Assembly: GCF_036127095.1 (NCBI RefSeq)
Contig: NZ_CP108006.1
Span: forward strand, 5,757,501-5,821,500
Direction: 5' to 3'
DNA: 64,000 nt
Origin: Streptomyces sp. NBC_00335
GTDB lineage: Bacteria; Actinomycetota; Actinomycetes; Streptomycetales; Streptomycetaceae
The position numbers and the translations under genes were made by a program. Each line of letters opens with the position of its first letter. Positions within the stretch are counted from its first letter, which is position 1. Of the stretch, positions 37,266 to 46,165 are shown piece by piece. The notes under the pieces were generated by a model that saw nothing but the letters and a program-made list of their open reading frames with translations, was not told the origin of the DNA and did not search any database.

Positions 37266-37290
37266 TCGTAGGCCGACCCCCTCCCCGCGG
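37247..37290 (+). promoter_or_regulatory. leuA attenuator hairpin
   Basis: CCGCGG (37247-37252) and GAGGG pair with CCCTC and CCGCGG (37285-37290). A nested GGCCT/AGGCC hairpin (37257-37275) completes the stem. A T-rich stretch (GGTTTTG) follows at ~37304. The left arm starts 6 nt after the last leucine codon of the leader peptide. Confidence 0.7.
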
Positions 37291-37368
37291 AGTTTGGTGT
37301 TGCGGTTTTGCGACCGTCCGTCGGCCGTCCCAGCGAACTACACGCGGACACGCGAGGAGCCCTACGCC

Positions 37369-39132
37369 ATGAGCCAGCACACTTTTGTCGGTCGCCCCAC
37401 GCCCATCACGAACGCGACCCACACCCAGAAGCCCTCCGGGATGCCCATCCACAAGTACGGCTCGTACGAGCAGGTGGACATCCCCGACCGCACCTGGCCC
37501 GAGGCCCGCGTCACGAAGGCGCCCCGCTGGCTGTCCACGGACCTGCGCGACGGCAACCAGTCGCTGATCGACCCGATGACCCCCGCCCGCAAGCGCGAGA
37601 TGTTCGACCTGCTGGTGAGCATGGGCTACAAGGAGATCGAGGTCGGCTTCCCCTCCTCCGGTGACACCGACTTCAACTTCGTGCGCTCCATCATCGAAGA
37701 GGGCGCGATCCCGGACGACGTGACCATCTCCGTACTGACCCAGGCCCGCGAGGACCTGATCGAGCGGACCGTGGAGTCGCTGGTCGGCGCCAAGCGCGCC
37801 ACCGTGCACCTGTACAACGCGACCGCGCCCACCTTCCGCCGGGTCGTCTTCCGCGGCTCCAAGGAGCAGATCAAGCAGATCGCCGTCGACGGCACCCGCC
37901 TGGTCATGGAGTACGCCGACAAGCTGCTGGGCGCCGACACCGTCTTCGGCTACCAGTACAGCCCGGAGATCTTCACGGACACCGAGCTGGACTTCGCCCT
38001 GGAGGTCTGCGAGGCCGTCTGTGACGTGTGGCAGCCGTCCGAGGGCCGCGAGATCATCCTGAACCTGCCCGCCACCGTGGAGCGTTCCACGCCCTCCACC
38101 CATGCGGACCGCTTCGAGTGGATGGCCCGCAACCTGACCCGCCGCGCGCACATCTGCATCTCCGTGCACCCGCACAACGACCGCGGCACCGCCGTGGCGG
38201 CCGCCGAGCTGGCCCTGATGGCCGGCGCCGACCGCATCGAGGGCTGCCTGTTCGGGCAGGGCGAGCGCACCGGCAACGTCGACCTGATCACGCTGGGCAT
38301 GAACCTGTTCTCCCAGGGCATCGACCCGCAGATCGACTTCTCGCAGATCGACGAGATCCGTCGCACCAGCGAGTACTGCAACCAGATGGAAGTACACCCG
38401 CGCCACCCCTACGCGGGCGACCTCGTCTACACCGCCTTCTCCGGCTCCCACCAGGACGCCATCAAGAAGGGCTTCGACGCCATGGAGGCCGACGCGGCCG
38501 CCAAGGGCGTCACCGTCGACGACATCGAGTGGGCGGTCCCGTACCTGCCCATCGACCCGAAGGACGTCGGCCGCTCCTACGAGGCGGTCATCCGGGTCAA
38601 CTCGCAGTCCGGCAAGGGCGGCATCGCGTACGTCCTGAAGAACGACCACAAGCTGGACCTGCCGCGCCGCATGCAGATCGAGTTCTCGCGGATCATCCAG
38701 GCCAAGACCGACTCCGAGGGCGGCGAGGTCACCCCGACCGCGATCTGGAACGTCTTCCAGGACGAGTACCTGCCCAACCCCGAAAACCCGTGGGGCCGCA
38801 TCCAGCTGCGCTCCGGCTCGACCGCCACCGACAAGGACGGCACCGACACGCTGACCGTCGAGGCGGTCGTGGACGGCGTCGAGGCCGTGCTGAACGGCAC
38901 CGGCAACGGCCCGATCTCGGCCTTCTTCGACGCGCTGGCCGCCATCGGCATCGACGCCCGCCTGCTGGACTACACCGAGCACACGATGAGCGAGGGCGCC
39001 TCCGCCGTCGCCGCCTCGTACATCGAGTGCGCGATCGACGGCCGCGTCCTGTGGGGCATCGGCATCGACGCGAACACCACCCGCGCCTCCCTGAAGGCGG
39101 TCATCTCCGCCGTCAACCGCGCGGGCCGCTGA
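37369..39132 (+). CDS. leuA: 2-Isopropylmalate synthase
   Basis: A 587-residue enzyme for the first committed step of leucine synthesis (acetyl-CoA + 2-ketoisovalerate). The HMGL-like TIM barrel contains STDLRDGNQSLIDPM (metal-binding Asp), VSVHPHNDRGTAVAAAELALMAGADRIEGCLFGQGERTGN (metal-binding HxH and catalytic region) and the C-terminal LeuA allosteric domain (SAVAASYIECAIDGRVLWGIGIDANTTRASLKAV). Length and the N-terminal extension match the actinobacterial (M. tuberculosis-like) type 2 LeuA. ATG 37369 follows GAGGAG. Confidence 0.97.
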   Translation: MSQHTFVGRPTPITNATHTQKPSGMPIHKYGSYEQVDIPDRTWPEARVTKAPRWLSTDLRDGNQSLIDPMTPARKREMFDLLVSMGYKEIEVGFPSSGDTDFNFVRSIIEEGAIPDDVTISVLTQAREDLIERTVESLVGAKRATVHLYNATAPTFRRVVFRGSKEQIKQIAVDGTRLVMEYADKLLGADTVFGYQYSPEIFTDTELDFALEVCEAVCDVWQPSEGREIILNLPATVERSTPSTHADRFEWMARNLTRRAHICISVHPHNDRGTAVAAAELALMAGADRIEGCLFGQGERTGNVDLITLGMNLFSQGIDPQIDFSQIDEIRRTSEYCNQMEVHPRHPYAGDLVYTAFSGSHQDAIKKGFDAMEADAAAKGVTVDDIEWAVPYLPIDPKDVGRSYEAVIRVNSQSGKGGIAYVLKNDHKLDLPRRMQIEFSRIIQAKTDSEGGEVTPTAIWNVFQDEYLPNPENPWGRIQLRSGSTATDKDGTDTLTVEAVVDGVEAVLNGTGNGPISAFFDALAAIGIDARLLDYTEHTMSEGASAVAASYIECAIDGRVLWGIGIDANTTRASLKAVISAVNRAGR

Positions 39133-39147
39133 CCCGTTCGTTCGTGG

Positions 39148-39177
39148 ACCCCGCTCCTCCTTCCGGAGGGGCGGGGT
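39148..39177 (+). terminator. Terminator of leuA
   Basis: ACCCCGCTCCTCC / GGAGGGGCGGGGT stem (13 bp, one G-T pair) with a TTCC loop, 16 bp after the stop. The remaining gap to 39501 has no gene; a GATGT-N5-ACATC inverted repeat lies at ~39444-39458. Confidence 0.8.
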
Positions 39178-39501
39178 TCCGCCGTTCCCGGGGGCTTCGG
39201 CGGGCCGGGCAGCAGCCGTCGGCGCGAGCACCCGCGGCGGCCCGGCCGATGCCGCTCGCGGCGCAGGTCACCGGACGGGACTTCTCGTTCATGCGGCCGA
39301 GCGCGGGCAAGCCGGGGGGCGGCCGCGGGCGACGGGCGCGCAGGTGGGGCCGGGTGCGGGGCCGGATGCGGGCAGGGGCGCAGATCGGCCAAGTACGGCG
39401 GCCGGGCGATGTTGTCTTGTCACACGACTGACGCATCCTCACCGATGTGGCTAACATCACGCCAACCCGGCGATGTTGCCGGAAGGTTACGGAGGTGCGA
39501 C

Positions 39502-40197
39502 GTGCTGCCAGTTCGGGGTGGGGACGGCCGGAAGCTGACGGTCTGGGGGATCCGCACCACCTGGAGCACCGTGGGGGACGGGGAGTTCTTCTGTCCCGAC
39601 TGCGGTGGCGACCGCAATTACCGCCGGCGCACCGGGCGCCGCCGGTTCACCGTCCTCGGGGTGCCGCTGCTGCCCCGCGGGCAGGCGGGTCCCGTCGTCG
39701 AGTGCCAGGGCTGCCACGAGCGGTTCGGCACCGAGGTCCTGGACCACCTCACCACCACCCGCTTCTCCACGCTGCTGCGCGACGCCGTGCACACCGTGAC
39801 CCTGGCCGTGCTGGCCGCCGGCGGGACGGCCTCGCGCAGCGCGCTGGAGGCCGCCGTGGGCGCCGTACGGTCCGCCGGGTTCCAGGACTGCACCGAGGAG
39901 CAGCTGGAGTCGCTCGTCGACGGGCTGGCCGCGGAGGAGGGTCGGCTCGGGCTCTACGACGGCCCCGACTGCTACGGCGCCGCGCTCTCGATCGAGCTGC
40001 ACGAGGCCCTGGAGCCGCTGGCCCCGCACCTGGCCGGCCCGGGCCGTGAATCGATCCTGCTGCAGGGCGCGCGGGTCGCGCTGGCGGACGGCCCGTACAT
40101 CCCCGCGGAGCGCGAGGTGCTCGCGACCGTGGGCGCGGCGCTGCGGATCGACTCGGACGAGGTCGCACGGCTGCTGTCGGCGGTCCGGGCGCCGTAG
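39502..40197 (+). CDS. TerB-like protein with N-terminal zinc ribbon
   Basis: A 231-residue cytoplasmic protein. Residues ~30-80 hold CPDCGG and CQGCHERFG, a treble-clef or zinc-ribbon pair. The C-terminal half is helical and TerB-like (ILLQGARVALADGPYIPAEREVLATVGAALRIDSDEVARLLS). TerB-family proteins are linked to stress and tellurite responses, but the biochemistry is undefined. GTG 39502 has GGAGG (39491-39495) at 6-nt spacing, which decides the start against upstream codons. Confidence 0.82.
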   Translation: MLPVRGGDGRKLTVWGIRTTWSTVGDGEFFCPDCGGDRNYRRRTGRRRFTVLGVPLLPRGQAGPVVECQGCHERFGTEVLDHLTTTRFSTLLRDAVHTVTLAVLAAGGTASRSALEAAVGAVRSAGFQDCTEEQLESLVDGLAAEEGRLGLYDGPDCYGAALSIELHEALEPLAPHLAGPGRESILLQGARVALADGPYIPAEREVLATVGAALRIDSDEVARLLSAVRAP

Positions 40198-40273
40198 GAG
40201 CGGCCCCGGACCGGTCGCGTACGGGATCCTCGCCAGAGCCTGCCGTCAGACTCCCGGCAGGCCCCTGCGGGGC

Positions 40274-41176
40274 TCAGGCGGCGCCCCGCGCCACCGGGGC
40301 GGGGTGCGCCGCGATGAAGCGGCGCAGGGCCGCGCACAGCCCCTGGGGGTTGTCGAACGGGATCAGCGTGCGGGCGTCCGGGACCTCCTCGTACGTGCCG
40401 TACGGAAGCAGCCCCGCGAGCCGGCGGCCGGTCCGCGGCGGCATCATCCGGTCCTCCGCGCCCCAGAGGACGAGGGCGGGACGGTCGAAGGAGCGCAGCC
40501 GCTCGGCGGCCCGGACGTAGGTGTCCTTGCGGGTGGCGTGCAGGAACGCGGCCAGGTCGCGGCGGATGGCCGGGTCGGTGAGCAGCGGGCCGTACCAGCG
40601 CAGGACCAGATCGTGCGGGATCGGCCGCTTGGCCATGCCGCCGAGGGAGGTCCGCATCCCGGCGAGGAAGGGCGAGCGGAAGGACCGCAGGAGCAGGTGG
40701 AGCGCTCCGGGGATCTTGCTCGCGGTGTGCAGGGCCTTGCCCTGCAGGCCCGGCGGGTAGTTGTCGAGGGCCTCGCAGGAGGCGAGGACGAGGCGTGCGA
40801 TCCGCTTGTCGTTCACGCCCACGAGGAGCTGGGCGATACCGGCGTCGTTCTGGACGAGGGTGACCTCGCGCAGGTCGAGGCGGTCGAGGAACTCGGCGAG
40901 GAGGCCCGCGACCCCATGGGCGGAGAGGTCGGCGCCGGGGTCCATGGGGAGGCGGTGGCCGCCGATGGGCAGGACCGGGACGAGGACGCGGAAGTCGGGG
41001 CGCAGCTCGTCGACGACGCCCTGCCAGACGGATGCGTCGAAACCGAGGCCGGGGACGAGGACGATCGTCTCGCGGGCGGGTCCGTCCGCCGCCTCGGTGT
41101 CCGTGTCGGGGCCGGTCTCCGGGCTGTCGGTGTCGGTGTACTCGATGGTGCTGGAGCTGAGGGCGATGGCGAGCAT
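40274..41176 (-). CDS. Alpha/beta-fold hydrolase with Asp at the nucleophile position
   Basis: A 300-residue protein. The oxyanion segment is VLVPGLGFDASVW and the nucleophile elbow reads LVQNDAGIAQ, with Asp where lipases have Ser. This is the pattern of haloalkane dehalogenase/epoxide hydrolase-like enzymes; later ALVLWGAEDRMMPP supplies the acid. ATG 41176 has GGGGGA ~6 nt upstream. It is divergent from a TetR gene with a perfect palindrome between them, so it is the likely target of that repressor. Confidence 0.85.
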   Translation of the reverse strand: MLAIALSSSTIEYTDTDSPETGPDTDTEAADGPARETIVLVPGLGFDASVWQGVVDELRPDFRVLVPVLPIGGHRLPMDPGADLSAHGVAGLLAEFLDRLDLREVTLVQNDAGIAQLLVGVNDKRIARLVLASCEALDNYPPGLQGKALHTASKIPGALHLLLRSFRSPFLAGMRTSLGGMAKRPIPHDLVLRWYGPLLTDPAIRRDLAAFLHATRKDTYVRAAERLRSFDRPALVLWGAEDRMMPPRTGRRLAGLLPYGTYEEVPDARTLIPFDNPQGLCAALRRFIAAHPAPVARGAA

Positions 41177-41197
41177 GCGGTTCCCCCTGGTCGGATC

Positions 41198-41219
41198 CAC
41201 TAGATAGACCGATCTAGTG
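41198..41219. promoter_or_regulatory. TetR operator palindrome
   Basis: CACTAGAT-AGACCG-ATCTAGTG: perfect 8-bp arms with a 6-nt spacer, centred in the 57-bp gap between the hydrolase and TetR starts. Confidence 0.85.
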
Positions 41220-41233
41220 AGAGACTAGCCCCG

Positions 41234-42010
41234 ATGACGACGACAGGCGATACGCGAGCACGCATTCTGGGCGCGGCCACCGAGCTCTTCCGCCGCCAGG
41301 GGTACGCGGCCACGGGCATGAAGCAGATCGTGGCGACGGCGCAGGCGCCCTACGGGTCCGCCTACCACTTCTTCCCCGGAGGCAAGGCGCAGCTGGGGGA
41401 GGAGGTCCTGCGAACCTCCGGTGCGACCTATCTGGCGCTGATCGGCGAGCTCTTCGGGCCGGGCGCCGGCCATCACGACGACCCCGTCCTGGCGACGCGG
41501 GACGCCTTCGCGGGCGCGGCCGTGACGCTGGAGGAGCTGGACTTCGCCGACCCCTGCCCCGTCGCCACGGTCGCGCTGGAGGTGGCGAGCACCCACGAGG
41601 GGCTGCGGCTGACCACCTCCGAGATCTTCACTTCCTGGACCGACGCGCTGGCCGCGTACTACGCCGGCCACGGCATCGCGGCCGCGCAGGACACGGCGGG
41701 CTCGGTGATCGCGCTGCTGGAAGGCGCCTTCATGCTGGGCCGCGCCCACCGCCGGACGGAGCCGGTGCTCGCCGCCGCGACGGCGGCGCAGGCGATCGTT
41801 TCGGCCGCGCTGGTGGTTTCGGACGTGGCCGCGTCCACGGTGTGGGCGAAAACGGCACAATCTGAGGTAACGATCGGGCCTCGCACCCCCGATTCAGAGA
41901 TCCTTCCGCGTGTCGTGAACCGCGGAGGCGTGCCATCCGTACGGGGTGTTTCCACCAGATGGACGGACGGAGCGGAGCCTTCTTCTTTGCGTGGCCGAAC
42001 GGCCCGCTGA
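41234..42010 (+). CDS. TetR family regulator (LmrA/YxaF-like) with C-terminal extension
   Basis: A 258-residue protein. The helix-turn-helix is RILGAATELFRRQGYAATGMKQIVATAQAPYGSAYHFFPGGKAQL, and the YxaF/LmrA-type effector domain includes DFADPCPVATVALEVASTHEGLR. The usual family length is ~190-200 residues. Here the frame continues ~60 further residues (from about VWAKTAQSEV) without family resemblance; frameshifted stops at 41863 and 41868 would restore normal length. It probably represses the divergent hydrolase and itself through the palindrome at 41198-41219. Confidence 0.87.
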   Translation: MTTTGDTRARILGAATELFRRQGYAATGMKQIVATAQAPYGSAYHFFPGGKAQLGEEVLRTSGATYLALIGELFGPGAGHHDDPVLATRDAFAGAAVTLEELDFADPCPVATVALEVASTHEGLRLTTSEIFTSWTDALAAYYAGHGIAAAQDTAGSVIALLEGAFMLGRAHRRTEPVLAAATAAQAIVSAALVVSDVAASTVWAKTAQSEVTIGPRTPDSEILPRVVNRGGVPSVRGVSTRWTDGAEPSSLRGRTAR

Positions 42011-42367
42011 GGGTTAACCCGCACGTCACCGCGGACGGCCTTCGCGTTCGCGCAGCTGGAATCGCCGATTTCGCGAAGCGTTGGACATAGTCGACGCCGG
42101 GGGTCCGCGCCACTGGAGAAATCTCCAGATCCTGCACGCCGCCCGGTCAACATTTTGTAGAAGTCGACGATATCTGTGAGCGGCCCCACAGGCGTTCAAT
42201 TCCGGTCACACGAGGAGACGCCGCCGGTAACACCGCGGAGCTTCGATTCACGTGGACGCAACGACAACCCTGACGGATCAACGGGCTAACGACCCACTCC
42301 GGCCAGGGACTACCAGCTTCCTATCGCTTCCTCTCAGTTACCTACCTCATTGAAGGGCAAGGCAGAG
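42011..42367. other. Leader region of the NCS2 permease gene
   Basis: These 357 bp hold no gene. The sequence is less GC-rich toward its end than its surroundings (e.g. CATTTTGTAGAAG, 42151-42163), consistent with promoters and a long leader. GGAGAAATCTCC (42114-42125) is a perfect palindrome. No known riboswitch was recognised. Confidence 0.4.
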
Positions 42368-43876
42368 ATGGCACGTGTCGCCGCACCGCTTTCCGCCACC
42401 GGAAAGCAGAGCACGCACCCGGTCGACGAGGTGCTCCCCCTCCCCAAGCTCGCGCTGTACGGCTTCCAGCACGTACTCGCGTTCTACGCCGGTGCGGTGA
42501 TCGTTCCGATCATCGTCGGTGGCGCCCTCGGGCTCTCCACCGAGCAGCTGGTCTACCTGATCAATGCCGACCTCTTCACCTGCGGTATCGCCTCGATCAT
42601 CCAGGCGTGGGGCATCGGCAGGATCGGTGCGCGGCTCCCCCTGATCCAGGGCGTCACCTTCACCGCGGTGTCCCCGATGATCGCCATAGGTCTCGGAGCC
42701 GGCGGCGGGACGGCGGGTCTGCTCGTCATCTACGGCGCGGTCATCACGGCCGGCATCGCCACCTTCGCCTTCGCCTGGCTGCCCCCCAAGGCCTTCCGCA
42801 CGATCATGCGGCTCTTCCCGCCGGTCGTCACCGGCACGGTGATCACCGTCCTCGGCATCGTGCTGATCCCGGTCGGCCTGAACGACGCCGCGGGCGGCCT
42901 CGGCAGCCCCGACTTCGGTGACCCGAAGCACTTCGCCTACGCCGGCGGCACGATGCTCTTCATCCTCATCCTGATGAAGCTCGGCAAGCCGTTCCTCAAC
43001 AGCATCTCCATCCTGCTCGGCCTGGTCGGCGGCACCGCCGTCGCCTTCCTGCTCGGCGACGCCAAGTTCGGCAACGTGAGCAACTCGGACTGGATCGGCA
43101 TCACCACGCCGTTCTACTACGGCGCCCCGAAGTTCGAGTGGTTCCCGATCGTCCTGATGCTCATCGTCATGCTGATCACCATGGTCGAGACCACCGGCGA
43201 CACCTACGCCGTCGGTGACATCGTCGGCAAGGACATCGACAGCGAGACCGTGGCCCGCGCCCTGCGTGCCGACGGAGCCGCGACCGCCCTCGGCGGCGTC
43301 CTGAACTCCTTCCCGTACGTGGCCTTCGCCGAGAACGTCGGCCTGGTCCGCATGACCAAGGTCAAGAGCCGCTTCGTCGTGGTCGCCGCGGGCGTCTTCA
43401 TGATCGTGCTCGGCATGATCCCCAAGGCCGCCGCGATCGTCGCCGCGGTTCCGCACGGAGTGCTCGGCGGCGCCGCGACCGTGATGTTCGCGATGGTCGC
43501 CCTGGCGGGCATCCAGACCCTGGCCAAGGTCGACCTCAAGGAGGAGAAGAACGCGCTCGTCGTGGGCGTCTCCCTGGCCTTCGCGCTGCTCCCCGCCACC
43601 GTCCCGGTCCTCTTCAAGGACCACATGGACGCCGACCTCTCCTCGCTCCTCAACAGCGGTGTGACGCTCGGTGCCACGGCCGCCATCGTCCTGAACCTGA
43701 TCTTCAACGGTCTGGGCAAGGACGATGCGCACGACGCCCCGGCCGAAGCCCCGCAGGCCGACGCTCCCGCGGCCGAAGCCCCGGTGGCCGTCGCCGCCGC
43801 GTCGGACGACGAGCCCACGGCAGCCATCCCGGCCCAGTCGGGCGAGGGCGAGCCCGCCCCGGCGCCGACCGCCTGA
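42368..43876 (+). CDS. NCS2 family nucleobase:cation symporter (xanthine/uracil permease)
   Basis: A 502-residue membrane protein with ~14 helices. LPLPKLALYGFQHVLAFYAGAVIVPIIVGGALGL, QGVTFTAVSPMIAIG, VETTGDTYAVGDIVGKDID and FAENVGLVRMTKVKSRFVV are NCS2 signatures (QH motif in TM1, acidic residue in TM8, NxxG-type in TM10). It most likely imports xanthine, urate or uracil. The C-terminal ~50 residues are Ala/Pro/Glu-rich and cytoplasmic. ATG 42368 is preferred to 42350 for the MARVAAPLS start. A terminator follows. Confidence 0.9.
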   Translation: MARVAAPLSATGKQSTHPVDEVLPLPKLALYGFQHVLAFYAGAVIVPIIVGGALGLSTEQLVYLINADLFTCGIASIIQAWGIGRIGARLPLIQGVTFTAVSPMIAIGLGAGGGTAGLLVIYGAVITAGIATFAFAWLPPKAFRTIMRLFPPVVTGTVITVLGIVLIPVGLNDAAGGLGSPDFGDPKHFAYAGGTMLFILILMKLGKPFLNSISILLGLVGGTAVAFLLGDAKFGNVSNSDWIGITTPFYYGAPKFEWFPIVLMLIVMLITMVETTGDTYAVGDIVGKDIDSETVARALRADGAATALGGVLNSFPYVAFAENVGLVRMTKVKSRFVVVAAGVFMIVLGMIPKAAAIVAAVPHGVLGGAATVMFAMVALAGIQTLAKVDLKEEKNALVVGVSLAFALLPATVPVLFKDHMDADLSSLLNSGVTLGATAAIVLNLIFNGLGKDDAHDAPAEAPQADAPAAEAPVAVAAASDDEPTAAIPAQSGEGEPAPAPTA

Positions 43877-43892
43877 TCCTCCCAAGGGGTGT

Positions 43893-43921
43893 CCCCCGCC
43901 GGGCCTCGTGCCCGGCGGGGG
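43893..43921 (+). terminator. Terminator of the NCS2 gene
   Basis: CCCCCGCCGGG / CCCGGCGGGGG, a perfect 11-bp stem with a 7-nt loop, 17 bp after the stop. Confidence 0.85.
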
Positions 43922-43992
43922 TCGCTGCCGTCCGGGGAGTGCGTGCCGTCCGGGGAGTCCGTCCTGTCGGTGGCGTACGGGACAATGAGCCC

Positions 43993-44739
43993 ATGAGTCT
44001 GTTCCGCGACGACGGCATCGTGCTGCGCACCCAGAAGCTGGGTGAGGCGGACCGCATCATCACGCTCCTGACCCGGGGCCACGGCCGGGTCCGGGCCGTC
44101 GCCCGGGGCGTGCGGCGCACCAAGTCCAAGTTCGGCGCCGGGCTGGAACCCTTCTCCCACGCCGACGTGCAGTTCTTCTCGCGCACCGGGGAACTGATCG
44201 GCCGCGGCCTGCCGCTCTGCACGCAGACCCAGATCATCGCCCCGTACGGCAACGGCATCGCCACCGACTACGCCCGCTACACCGCCGGCACCGCGATGCT
44301 GGAGACCGCCGAGCGGTTCACCGACCACGAGGGCGAGCCCGCCGTACAGCAGTACCTGCTGCTCGTCGGCGCCCTGCGCACCCTCTCGCGCGGCGAACAC
44401 GCCCCCAACCTCATCCTCGACGCCTTCCTGCTGCGCTCCCTCGCCGTCAACGGCTACGCGCCCAGCTTCGACGACTGCGCGAAGTGCGGACTCCACGGAC
44501 CCAACCGGCACTTCTCCGTCGCCGCGGGCGGGGTCATATGCGGCGACTGCCGCGTTCCCGGCAGCGTCGTACCCTCGTCGGAGGCCATCGCCCTGCTCAG
44601 CGCACTGCTGACGGGCGACTGGGGGCATGCCGACGCGTGCGAGGCGCGTCACGTGCGGGAGGGAAGCGGGCTGGTTTCCGCCTACTTGCACTGGCATCTG
44701 GAGCGCGGGCTACGCTCCCTTCGATACGTCGAGAAATAG
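43993..44739 (+). CDS. recO: DNA repair protein RecO
   Basis: A 248-residue protein. The N-terminal OB fold ([48 protein letters not shown]) is followed by a helical domain with a zinc site (CAKCG and CGDC separated by ~15 residues). RecO loads RecA onto SSB-coated single strands in the RecFOR pathway. GACAAT (43981-43986), 6 nt before the ATG, indicates a leaderless mRNA. uppS follows after 11 bp and is likely cotranscribed. Confidence 0.95.
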   Translation: MSLFRDDGIVLRTQKLGEADRIITLLTRGHGRVRAVARGVRRTKSKFGAGLEPFSHADVQFFSRTGELIGRGLPLCTQTQIIAPYGNGIATDYARYTAGTAMLETAERFTDHEGEPAVQQYLLLVGALRTLSRGEHAPNLILDAFLLRSLAVNGYAPSFDDCAKCGLHGPNRHFSVAAGGVICGDCRVPGSVVPSSEAIALLSALLTGDWGHADACEARHVREGSGLVSAYLHWHLERGLRSLRYVEK

Positions 44740-44750
44740 GAGCTGGGCAC

Positions 44751-45578
44751 ATGGCACGACGCGGGATTCTGGGGCGCTCTCGCCGCGAGTACAAGGTTCC
44801 CGAGCCGCACACCTCCGGTGAGCGCCCGCCGAAGATCCCCGGCGAGCTCGTCCCGAACCACGTCGCGATCGTCATGGACGGCAACGGCCGCTGGGCCAAG
44901 GAGCGCGGGCTGCCGCGCACCGAGGGCCACAAGGTGGGCGAGGGCGTCGTACTCGACGTGCTCAAGGGCTGCCTGGAGATGGGCGTCAAGAACCTCTCCC
45001 TGTACGCCTTCTCGACGGAGAACTGGAAGCGCTCGCCCGACGAGGTGCGCTTCCTCATGAACTTCAACCGCGACGTCATCCGCCGCCGCCGCGACGAGAT
45101 GAACGAGCTGGGCATCCGCATCCGCTGGGTCGGCCGCATGCCGAAGATGTGGAAGTCGGTCGTCCAGGAGCTCCAGGTCGCCCAGGAGCAGACCGTCGAC
45201 AACGACGCGATGACCCTCTACTTCTGCGTCAACTACGGCGGCCGCGCGGAGATCGCGGACGCGGCGCAGGCGATCGCGCGCGATGTGGCGGCGGGCCGGC
45301 TGGATCCCTCGAAGGTCAACGAGAAGACCTTCGCGAAGTACATGTACTACCCGGACATGCCGGACGTGGACCTCTTCCTGCGCCCCAGCGGCGAGCAGCG
45401 CACCTCCAACTACCTGCTCTGGCAGAGCGCGTACGCCGAGATGGTGTTCCAGGACGTCCTGTGGCCCGACTTCGACCGCCGCAACCTCTGGCAGGCCTGC
45501 TACGAGTACGCCCAGCGCGACCGCCGCTTCGGCGGCGCCGTCCCGAACCAGGGCGAGGGCAGCGCCGGCCGCCCCTGA
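44751..45578 (+). CDS. uppS: Isoprenyl transferase (undecaprenyl diphosphate synthase)
   Basis: A 275-residue cis-prenyltransferase that makes the lipid carrier for cell-wall synthesis. MDGNGRWA with catalytic Asp43, [13 protein letters not shown], and the C-terminal [27 protein letters not shown] with RRFGG are all intact. AGGAG lies 8 nt before ATG 44751, at the recO stop. Actinomycetes often have more than one member (short- and long-chain); the chain length cannot be read here. Confidence 0.95.
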   Translation: MARRGILGRSRREYKVPEPHTSGERPPKIPGELVPNHVAIVMDGNGRWAKERGLPRTEGHKVGEGVVLDVLKGCLEMGVKNLSLYAFSTENWKRSPDEVRFLMNFNRDVIRRRRDEMNELGIRIRWVGRMPKMWKSVVQELQVAQEQTVDNDAMTLYFCVNYGGRAEIADAAQAIARDVAAGRLDPSKVNEKTFAKYMYYPDMPDVDLFLRPSGEQRTSNYLLWQSAYAEMVFQDVLWPDFDRRNLWQACYEYAQRDRRFGGAVPNQGEGSAGRP

Positions 45579-45595
45579 CCGTAGGCTCCGCTGTC

Positions 45596-46165
45596 ATGGA
45601 TACGAACATGCATGCGGAGCAAGTGGGGACGCCAGGCGGCCGGGCGGTCGAACTGGTGTATCTGACGACCAGGCCGGAGCTCGCCGAGGCGCTCCGGGCC
45701 CGGTCCGCCTCGACGGCCGCGGGGCGGCGCCTGCGCTGGATGTACCCCGTGCTCGGGACGCTGCTGGTGCTGTTCGGGGTGCTGACCGTGGTCTTGGACG
45801 GGACCGTCAGTGCCCGGGCTGTTGGCGTGGCCGTCGCCGGGGCGGTGCTGTGGGCGCTCTCGCCGCTCGTTCCCCGTCTGACGCCCTGGCTGCTGGCGCG
45901 GTCGTTCGGCGGCTACGTGGAGAAGGCGGGGGAGGCTCGGGTCCTCGTCGACGACTCCGGAGTCCGGGTGACGACGGCCGACAGCGAGGCGCGCATCGGG
46001 TGGAGCGCGCAGCCCACGTACCTGGAGACACCGGGCTCGTTCGTCATGCTCAGCGACGACAAGTCGGCGGTGGCCCTCACGGTCCTGCCCAAGCGGGGCA
46101 TCCTGCCCCCGGCGGACACCGACGCCCTGCGGGCGATCCTGGACCGGAACCTGCGCAGGCTCTAG
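45596..46165 (+). CDS. YcxB-like membrane protein
   Basis: A 189-residue protein with two adjacent hydrophobic segments (MYPVLGTLLVLFGVLTVVL, VGVAVAGAVLWALSPLV) and a C-terminal YcxB-like domain (VLVDDSGVRVTTADSEARIGWSAQPTYLETPGSFVMLS, LPKRGILPPADTDALRAIL). Function unknown. TAGGCT (45582-45587) lies 8 nt before the ATG, again leaderless-like. Its TAG stop overlaps the convergent zur stop in the shared CTAG (46162-46165). Confidence 0.8.
   Translation: MDTNMHAEQVGTPGGRAVELVYLTTRPELAEALRARSASTAAGRRLRWMYPVLGTLLVLFGVLTVVLDGTVSARAVGVAVAGAVLWALSPLVPRLTPWLLARSFGGYVEKAGEARVLVDDSGVRVTTADSEARIGWSAQPTYLETPGSFVMLSDDKSAVALTVLPKRGILPPADTDALRAILDRNLRRL

Noticed and set aside
40046..41203. A plus-strand gene opposite the alpha/beta hydrolase
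   Set aside because: Its composition is that of the complement of a coding sequence and the minus-strand protein has clear hydrolase motifs.
42011..42367. Purine riboswitch upstream of the NCS2 permease
   Set aside because: No conserved purine-aptamer core could be matched; only a short palindrome is present.
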